A DNA stretch of 64,000 nucleotides from Nilaparvata lugens. Lineage: Eukaryota; Arthropoda; Insecta; Hemiptera; Delphacidae. This document shows, piece by piece, positions 56,107-64,000 of the stretch. Below the pieces are notes generated by a model. The model did no database searches and was not told where the DNA came from. It was given only the letters and a program-made list of their open reading frames with translations. Every line of letters begins with the position of its first letter. Position 1 is the stretch's first letter. The stretch spans positions 28,564,854 to 28,628,853 of the forward strand of contig NC_052516.1 of NCBI RefSeq assembly GCF_014356525.2, written 5' to 3'. Made by a program: the position numbers and the translations under genes.

Positions 56107-58356
56107 TTATTCAAATCTGAGCATCTTTTGATGAAGAATCATTTTTTTCAATTCTTTTTGGAGAATCATTATTTTGCGGAAGTATCTATAAGTAGATGGT
56201 GAACGCAAAAATATGCTAATGGCCAATCTCTTCTCTTCTCTTCTTCCATGGTTGCCTCTCTTTATGATTTTGCATTCCAAAAAGAATTGAAAATTCCTTT
56301 GATTTAAATTTTTGAAAAGTTTTATTTTTGACAATTTCTGTCTAAGCAATTGTCTTTTCAAACTTGAGATTTCATTTTGTTGTCTCTCAATAACTTTCAT
56401 GTAAGACTCCTTCTGAAATTTGGTTGGGGTGGTAAAAAGTGATCTTCTGACATCCGTCCCTTGTGTTGGGGAAGCACTCTCTATCCAGTTGTGTACTGAA
56501 GGAGACATCTGAATAGAAAAATTTGCGGAAGAAGTGCTCACCGATGGAGATGGTAGAAGCTCAGATTTTTTGCTGGATATTTCTTTGGTGACGCCAATGT
56601 TATGTTGAAACGAGGAGAAGCTGGACTAGATGAGTGAATGGTTGTGGATGGGCCCGGATCACTGTCACAGCCACAATAGACTTGCGGAAAGGCACCTGAA
56701 AAATTAACAACATTGTCGTAATTGTGATATTACGGTAATTTCATTCAAACATTGAGAGAGTGTATAAGATCGAAAGAGCGAGTAGAATACTGTCAGTCAA
56801 GATGAGGGAGTTATTCTTTACTGAATTATTCAATTACTTTCAGCAATAATTGTAAGCACATGACAATTATCATTATAGTCATACAACCAGGGAGTAAATT
56901 AATTACTCCATTAACCATTAATTAATTGTTGCAATTCAACTAAAAATCTTTATCCTGTCAATAATATTATTATTATTGGATTTTCCCCGACTTCCTTCCC
57001 GATCGGCGATTGTTTAATCAAGCCGTGAATGTGTGTATATTAATAATTTATGAATGGAGTAGTTATATCAACTGAGGCCATTTTCAAGACTGTGTAAAAC
57101 AAGATTCGGCAAAGTATTCTTAATATGTTACTTTTAGGATACTTTTGTTTTAAACGAATTTCAAAAAAGTAAGTCTCTGTTAATGCATCCTATAAAAGGA
57201 GCTTAGTTTTGTATCTTGTACCTCAATCAGTCATCTTCTATCTTTTTTGCAATTGAGAGTTTATGTCCTTAAAAAAATAAACAAAATTTATTTTAAGAAT
57301 AAAGAACGTTTGTTTGTATCTGAAAAAGCGTTGATAATCGTTGATAAAAATGACCGCATGGTTGCTAATTTTCCTTTACTGCCTCCTTCTATATAGTACT
57401 TTGAGTAGCTGTGATTCAAGTTGCTTCGGTATATCTGTTACAAGATTAATTATTAGTAATAATGAATTCCATCTCAAATATATTTTATTCGCCTAGAGAC
57501 AGTTCTTTGTCATGAAGAAAAAACCTAATATGAATGTATGAATGAATATTATACTACCATTTTGTTGTTATATCTATTGAAATTATTTTGTTGGATGAAG
57601 CTTATTATTTGTTTTTTATCACATAGTAGATAACATTTTTTAGCAAGATTCTTATCAACTAGTCGATAAAAAATATTTTGAGTGAGAGAGAAAATGGTGA
57701 AATTTGCAAACTAAAACATTCCCTCAGTTCTCACAATTTTCACTATTATCATTAGGATATCTCAGAAATGATCATCGTATGCGTGTGAATGTCTTGTATT
57801 CATGTTTTCTTTCTCCCTTACCAATTCAGCTGAAGATAGTAATTCCATATAATTATAGTATGTATATAAACTTAAACTGTATAACACTTTACTCCATTGA
57901 AACATATACTAATATGTATAACTGTATACTGTATTATATTGCCATTGACTCAGCAGACAAAACAAGGAAACGACATGACACAATACTACTTCACATCCAA
58001 ACAAAACCTAACTCGCACTCTCTCAGACACTCGCTTTCTCTCTCTTCCCACCCCTGAGTTTGGAGAAGCTGTGATAGAGAAACGTATTTGGCGAGTGATA
58101 GTTTCAAGCTTTCTCCCCTAACTCTCTCCTACTCTTTTCCACTACCTACATCCCAGAAATAGAAGAAGAAAGCGAAAAAAGTAAGAAAAAGAGGACGAAA
58201 AAGAAGAAGAAGAAAAAGCAGAAGAGGAAGCAGACAAAGAAGAAAAAGAAGATGGAGAAGAAGGAAAATGTAAAAAAAGAAATAGAAGTATAAAGAGAAG
58301 AAGAAGGAGAAGCAGAAGAAAGAGAAGCAGCAGAAGAAGAAGAAGAAGAAGAAGAA

Positions 58357-58387
<31 letters not shown>

Positions 58388-59531
58388 GAAAAGAATGAGA
58401 AGAAGAAGAAAAATGAGAAGAAGAAGAAGAAGAAGAAGAAGAAGAAAAATGAGAAGAAGAAGAAGAAGAAAAATGAGAAGAAGAGAAATACATACAGTGA
58501 ACCGCGATATAATATACCCCGTTCCCCGTTATAGTACACTCCCTGTTAAAGTAGACTACATTTTTTACTGCAGTCCCTTGAAACATTCATATTTAGCTGA
58601 ATGTTGGATTAGACAACATTCATAATATATTACATAATATTTTTAAGTAAATTATTTTTGCTTAGAGTATTATTGTTTTACATACCTCTCATGAGACGTC
58701 CACTGGGTAAAATATCCTGCTGTTGGAAATGCTGCTCGCATATCTCCTTTTTACCAAGTGATTTTGGTGATAATTCTATCAGTTCTGGATTCCCTGAGAA
58801 ATTGAAAAAATATTTGGGATAAAAATTGTATTTTATTTAATGAGAAATCACTTAGAACTTTGATTAGCTACTTCAAGCCAATGTCAACAGATGCTATTAC
58901 TTTTATCTAAATACATGATCGACTTCTATTTTCTTTTCTGAATTGAAAGTTTTATCAATTATTACAATAAATTGAGTTTCTCGATGTTTAAGAAATATTA
59001 CTATTCTAGGGCCAGGTTGCACAAACACATTATGCAATTTGACCGTGATTAGGTGCCGATTAATATTAAACACGTCATATGACGTCTCCTGCTTCTCTAG
59101 ATGGCTCCAGTATATAGCATTCAACTGTCATTTTATCTTATTTCATGCAACAGGGATAAGTAAATCTTTCAAGTACAATACCGCATTTCAACATGCTTGT
59201 GCTAACGATGCTTTTATTACTTAAAAAATCTATAAGGAAAACGTCTGAAAAAATTAGAAACTTGTCAAATGTATGTTATCTCCTTATCCGAAAATTGAAA
59301 ATTTTCTTTCAACTTTGAAAAATGAAGTACTATTCATGGATATTGTTCAATATCTAGGCTTTATTCTACATTGAATTGATTAATAAATACTGAATAAAAA
59401 TGAAACTCACCTGAGTTGTTCACCCAGATCTTTGCTTTGTCAGTATCCCGGGGAAAGGACAACATTTTCAATCCTTCAACTTTTGCACGACTGTTGTAAC
59501 ATTTCCTAAATGCGCATCTATTTCCCGACAT
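56107..59531 (-). CDS. THAP-domain, P-element/THAP9-like gene, three exons
   Basis: Exon 1 is 59531-59411 (ATG to donor GTGAGT), exon 2 58793-58686 (acceptor TTTCTCAG, donor GTATGT), exon 3 from 56695 (acceptor TTTTTCAG). Phases 1 and 1 join cleanly. Exons 1 and 2 make a THAP zinc finger: C6-x4-C11, FP at 26-27, W36, then ICEQHF giving C59-x2-H62. Exon 3 begins GAFPQVY, the AVPTIF-like box closing the ~83-residue domain. THAP domains bind DNA. Exon 3 then changes frame near 56600-56620: the initial frame hits TGA at about 56540, while a second frame runs to 56107 with FTTPTKFQKESYMKVIERQQ (coiled coil) and LAISIFLRSPSTYRYFRK, which fits the region after the THAP finger in P/THAP9 transposases. 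The catalytic domain is not visible. Frame change is an indel or an unseen intron; a domesticated gene or dying transposon are both possible. Confidence 0.75.
57191..57232 (+). promoter_or_regulatory. Possible TATA/initiator promoter
   Basis: CTATAAAAGGAGC with initiator-like TCAATC starting 32 bases after the TATA T (57223) and TCAGTC at 57227. Spacing is slightly long. No plus-strand gene follows, so it may belong to an LTR or be chance. It lies inside THAP intron 2. Confidence 0.25.
58157..58494. repeat. GAA-rich purine tract, 340 bp
   Basis: The plus strand is almost pure A/G, with perfect (GAA)n at about 58330-58380 and 58415-58450, inside THAP intron 2. Long Phe/Ser frames across it on the minus strand are artefacts. 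Purine mirror tracts can form triplex DNA. Confidence 0.9.
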
Positions 59532-59610
59532 GATTTTCTATTTTATTTTAATTAAACTAGCTACTATAATAATTATTCAAAGTGTGTTCAAATTCTGGGA
59601 AGCCTACATA
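58878..59610. repeat. 733-bp duplication, copy 1 (THAP exon 1 region)
   Basis: Identical at nearly all positions to 63066-63798, at a constant offset of 4,188 bp with no net indel. It covers THAP exon 1, about 80 bp upstream and 530 bp of intron 1. Confidence 0.95.
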
Positions 59611-60048
59611 AAAAATAAAATAATCATCATTACTAAAAAAATTACATGAATGGTTATAACTTGATTTTAAATTATACAAAATAAAATCCATTGATTTTTG
59701 AGTCCAGAATTTATTAAAAATCTCTTGCACTCCGTGACGTCTGCAAACCAATGTGAACAAAAATATACAACCAATACAATTCATCTGGAATATTCAAAAA
59801 ATGTAGGCTATCATTATTATTTTTATATGAATGTTTTAAAAACCATTACTACTCAACTTTATATCTCTCACATGTGTTATTCACGATTCTAATTATCGAA
59901 AAGAGAAAAAATGTATATGTATATAATGCTGAATCTATATATTATTATGTATCTGCTTCTTTATAAACATATTTATACTCATGTCAGTGTTGCATCAAGA
60001 AAAAACTAATTCTTGGAAAGACACCAGCCAAGCTATTAAAAGTTTTAA

Positions 60049-60690
60049 AAAATCTGGTGTGGCGCACTCACACAACTTTCCTTGCCGTTATGAAAATTGA
60101 TCAACTGACGCTAGTGTTTACGCGCATCTCAAGTCTACTATTCCAAGATCTGAGCCAGCTGGTGACAGGACAATAACGCTGGAGACACACGAAGTCTGCT
60201 ATTTCTTTATAGTGAATGTTTTTAAAGAATCAACAGTTTGCAATTGAATAATAACATATTCTCGAATACCGAGCTTATTTTCAATTTTAGGTGAAAATGT
60301 TACTGAACATTAATTGTGCAGTTCTTCATGCTCAATCTTTCCGCTAGAAATGTTTTGTTTAGAATGTATCTGAAGCCTGATAATTGGGAATCTGAAATCG
60401 AACTTTGCATAGATGGGGCGGAGCTCCTGAAATTTTTACAGATATGGGACTTATGGCAGTTGATAGAGCTTATCAATGAATATATTAGGTATTAATTTGA
60501 TCGAAATCGTTTGAGCCGTTTTTGAGAAAATCGCGAAAAACCCTGTTTTTGACAACATTTTCGCCATTTTAGCCGCCATCTTGTATTGCATTTGATCGAA
60601 ATTGTTCGTGTCGGATCATTATAGTGTAAGGAACTTAAGTTCCAAGTTTCAAGCTACTCCGTTAATTGGGAGATGAGATATCTAATGACA
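60049..60690 (+). repeat. Interspersed repeat R1, copy B (uninterrupted)
   Basis: Aligns with the pieces of copy A at 4453-4470, 6204-6618 and 7389-7600. It lacks the hAT element, the solo LTR and the CA tract with terminal hairpin, so its 3' end is missing. It serves as the empty-site reference. Confidence 0.75.
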
Positions 60691-60699
60691 TATTTTTAA

Positions 60700-63060
60700 A
60701 ATGGCAGATGAAAAATTTCAGAATTATAAGCTGATTAAAAAAATATTCAATCAACTCAATTAGTTAGCCATTAGCCCACACTGTAATCATTATCTTTCTC
60801 TCCCTTGATTCTTGATGTATGAATTAAATATAGAATATACGAATTATTGAGAGTTTATGCATGCAAAACTACGAATAATAGAGGTCGAAGATAAGCCAGG
60901 GCTTGATTTTACTATTAATCATCAAGGCCAGTTTGAAGTTGGAAGAGCATTTTCCAGAAGTACATCGAAAATTGACTGTTCTGGATGTAGAATCAATAGT
61001 TCTACAGTTCCTGATGAGTTATGACATTAGTTCCATGAAAATATTCAGAATAACAGAATTCAAAAAAATAATGCTCTTCCAAGCTTCACAAGATAAGTGT
61101 ATTTTGGTCAGATGAGCACAAAAATATGCTTATAGATCATCGATTATGAAAGTTCCATGAAGAGGAGGTCATCGTAGATTCAGAACCAGTAAGTTCTAAT
61201 GGAAAAAATTGAATACGGAAGTATTTATGGCTTGATTAAACTCGTCAATCGAGATAATTCACGTTTTCACCAAAAGAATACTGAATTTGAATATTTGAGA
61301 GGTGAGAACCCCAGTTCTAGGCAGGGGGAATCACCCTGATTACATAACTGTTGAGTTCCAATCGATAGATTCCACAAAAAGTTATTCATGGCCATTTTTG
61401 AAACTCGGAAATCGAGATAATTAACATTTTTAACATAGATTTAACAGGAAAGATCTATTTCAACTTTGCGAATGAATATTATTATAAGAGGAAGTAATAT
61501 GATTGTAATTCTCTTCTCCATCCTTATTATTAGCAAATCATATATGGACAATATTGTATTATCATCTTGAAATATTCACTCAACTTCTTTGAAAAGGAAA
61601 GAAGTTCCTTGTATCCATGTGTGTATTGCTGTTTGGCTTTGAAAGCTGCATTCTTGTTCGAATTACATAAATGAGTCGAAAGTGACCTGCTAAGAGGGAA
61701 TGGGTCGCCAAAAATATAGGGTGATGTTATCGGAGGTTCAAACGTATTCCATAACAAAACCTTTTCTAGCTGAAACTCTTTTTGGAAGGAACATGAGCTT
61801 TTCTCACAAGGGCTTATTGTCTGTCCAGTCTACAATCTGGAAGGTTTCGAAGGAAAGTGTCGAATATTCATAACAATAAGAATATCTACAACAATAGCTG
61901 ACCCTCACACTATAGTATAGTTTCTTCGGATTCTGAGAGTAGACAGATGGGACTATTGTTTCCCTAGCCAATTTGCAAACATTTTCTTCAACTGTTCCAT
62001 TGAGAGGGTAGTATTTATTTGTAAGAAGAGGCAACATCAAAGTCGCAGTGATATCAATACATTGAATACTAGAATGGTCTTTTGTAATGAACCGGTGGAG
62101 GTATTTATAAACCAATTTACCTCACACCAGATATCAATCTGTAACCGGTGGAGGTGTTCTATAAACCTCTTCACCTCACACCGGATATCAAATTATGTCG
62201 CCGAGAATTTCTTCATACCATGACTTAGTTAATCTTCATGGCACAACGTGGAATATTAATTACAAAGAACTAAAATAAAGTTTAGGTCTTCAAGAACTAA
62301 GAACTAACTAAAGTTCTTACTTCTTATCCTTACTTCTTTCTTATCTTACTTCTTAGACATGAGGTTCAAAAGACACTCTTGCTTAGAAAGACACTCAGGT
62401 TTAGACCTGATACACAAAAAACAACTGCAATAATACCCACTCAATTTCACACTATCACAATTAATTGGCTTCTTATTATATAGAATTCATTTATTAGATT
62501 GGCTTCTTAACACTAATTCTATTTCCTATTCAAAGAGCAAAGCGAAGTTCTAGTTTATGGTAGTTTTAAATAATTGTGAATGTCATTCTCGTGGATGTCG
62601 ATTCCAGAGAGCTATAGTGTATTATCTTGAGTCATGTATAGATGGCCCAATACATCCTATACATTGTCGAAATTTAAATCACCACACTTATGATTGCCAT
62701 CTGTCATGGATCAGTAGCCTCTCCACCATAATTTTGTGTATTGCTAAGTATATTAAAGTATTATCGAGTATTATCAAGTGTAGGCTATTAAAGTTTTATA
62801 AAGTGTTCTAAATGATAAGATACTGAAGTATTGAAGTAATGATTTTCACAATACATCAATATCATTATCAAACTTGCTTTACTCGGTTGACCCCTTACCC
62901 CCCAACAACAATTAATTCAGAAAAAAATTAGCTTCTACACACACTCCCCCCCATCTATACAAATTTTCGTCAGTCATACTACATCACTAGCTTTTTTGGG
63001 ACCCCCACACAAGAATTTTATTGATTTAGAGAGAACCCAAGAATTTCAAGAACGCATAGA
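60700..63060. other. No gene recognised; unidentified minus-strand frames
   Basis: Two neighbouring minus-strand frames, 61804-62115 (103 codons, VEENVCKLARETIVPSVY) and 61530-61757 (ITSPYIFGDPFPLSRSLSTH), are open but match nothing I know. They could be exons of one unknown gene. C-runs occur at 62890-62950. Confidence 0.3.
62091..62196. repeat. Tandem duplication, unit 53 bp
   Basis: Two units starting ACCGGTGGAGGT and ending CACC(A/G)GATATCAA..., at 62091-62143 and 62144-62196. The first overlaps the 5' end of the unidentified minus-strand frame. Confidence 0.75.
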
Positions 63061-63065
63061 CCAAA

Positions 63066-63798
63066 CCAATGTCAACAGATGCTATTACTTTTATCTAAAT
63101 ACATGATCGACTTCTATTTTCTTTTCTGAATTGAAAGTTTTATCAATTATTACAATAAATTGAGTTTCTCAATGTTTAAGAAATATTACTATTCTAGGGC
63201 CAGGTTGCACAAACACATTATGCAATTTGACCGTGATTAGGTGCCGATTAATATTAAACACGTCATATGACGTCTCCTGCTTCTCTAGATGGCTCCAGTA
63301 TATAGCATTCAACTGTCATTTTATCTTATTTCATGCAACAGGGATAAGTAAATCTTTCAAGTACAATACCGCATTTCAACATGCTTGTGCTAACGATGCT
63401 TTTATTACTTAAAAAATCTATAAGGAAAACGTCTGAAAAAATTGAAAACTTGTCAAATGTATGTTATCTCCTTATCCGAAAATTGAAAATTTTCTTTCAA
63501 CTTTGAAAAATGAAGTACTATTCATGGATATTGTTCAATATCTAGGCTTTATTCTAAATTGAATTGATTAATAAATACTGAATAAAAATGAAACTCACCT
63601 GAGTTGTTCACCCAGATCTTTGCTTTGTCAGTATCCCGGGGAAAGGACAACATTTTCAATCCTTCAACTTTTGCATGACTGTTGTAACATTTCCTAAATG
63701 CGCATCTATTTCCCGACATGATTTTCTATTTTATTTTAATTAAACTAGCTACTATAATAATTATTCAAAGTGTGTTCAAATTCTGGGAAGCCTACATA
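63066..63798. repeat. 733-bp duplication, copy 2
   Basis: See 58878-59610. Visible differences are about five substitutions. Confidence 0.95.
63599..63719 (-). pseudogene. Duplicated THAP exon 1
   Basis: 121-nt copy of THAP exon 1 with intact ATG (63719), C-x4-C pair and GTGAGT donor. One coding change turns Arg15 into His. Exon 2 was not duplicated with it within the window: sequence left of 63066 is unrelated to 58686-58793. It could be a dead fragment or an alternative first exon splicing to 58793. Confidence 0.7.
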
Positions 63799-64000
63799 AT
63801 TAAAGTTAATAAATCTTTGAAATTCAATGACTAAGCTATAATAACTGAAATAACTTTCAATTGAATTTAAAATAGGATTTATTTGATTTAAATTTGAAAA
63901 TTTTCATAATCTTATTCAGAATTTAAGTATTTTCATAACAAAATTCTCATTAAAAATAACTACAGTACTTTTAAAATATTTATAATAAATATTTTTATTT

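Noticed and set aside
58129..58625. Phe-rich, Ser-rich and Arg-rich frames
   Set aside because: Translations of the GAA purine tract in three frames.
63227..63412. 61-codon plus-strand frame, also present at 59039-59224
   Set aside because: It appears twice only because it lies in the 733-bp duplication; it has no recognisable domain and sits in THAP intron sequence.

Overview
This is a eukaryotic nuclear window from an arthropod genome, most likely an insect. It is AT-rich, has spliced exons with canonical GT/AG borders, no operons, and is dominated by transposable elements. The LINE, MITE and LTR mix and the insect-like ABCG and annexin exons suit a hemipteran; a planthopper-type genome is my guess and is not proven by the sequence. 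One 100-N assembly gap lies at 23427-23526.

Host-type coding sequence is sparse. It comprises the last exon of an ABCG5/8-like half-transporter (1886-2780, +), an exon with an IAP-type RING cut short before its last zinc ligands (33121-33498, +), an annexin-repeat exon (36698-36882, -), and a three-exon THAP-domain gene related to P-element/THAP9 transposases (56107-59531, -). The THAP first exon is present again, nearly identical, in a 733-bp duplication at 63066-63798.

Layout. 0.6-1.5 kb: LINE pieces in the ABCG intron. 3.3-8 kb: a nest in which one interspersed repeat was hit by a hAT element and by an LTR element now reduced to a solo LTR; an uninterrupted paralogue at 60.05-60.69 kb supplies the empty sites. 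9.9-13.5 kb: a LINE split by a 1,330-bp inverted-repeat transposon with an 8-bp target duplication. 14-15.1 kb: a 545-bp MITE and a palindromic GC-rich minisatellite. 15.6-16.7 kb: a LINE 3' half. 16.9-21.4 kb: a gag-only LTR element on the minus strand with a tRNA-Lys primer site. 22-24.4 kb: palindrome, gap, HTH transposon fragment. 24.8-32.3 kb: three copies of one LINE family, two of them forming a ~1-kb hairpin. 32.5-39.7 kb: LINE tails, MITEs, RING and annexin exons, jockey-like LINE. 39.8-44 kb: a second minus-strand LTR element. 45-53.8 kb: tRNA-Lys-headed SINE-like repeats, another LINE, LTR-like promoter. 55-64 kb: MITE, THAP gene, purine tract and duplication.

No single new multi-gene system is visible. 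The notable content is the insertion history readable from target duplications and paralogous empty sites, probably undescribed non-autonomous elements, a LINE fold-back that could make double-stranded RNA, and a THAP/P-like gene with a recently duplicated first exon.
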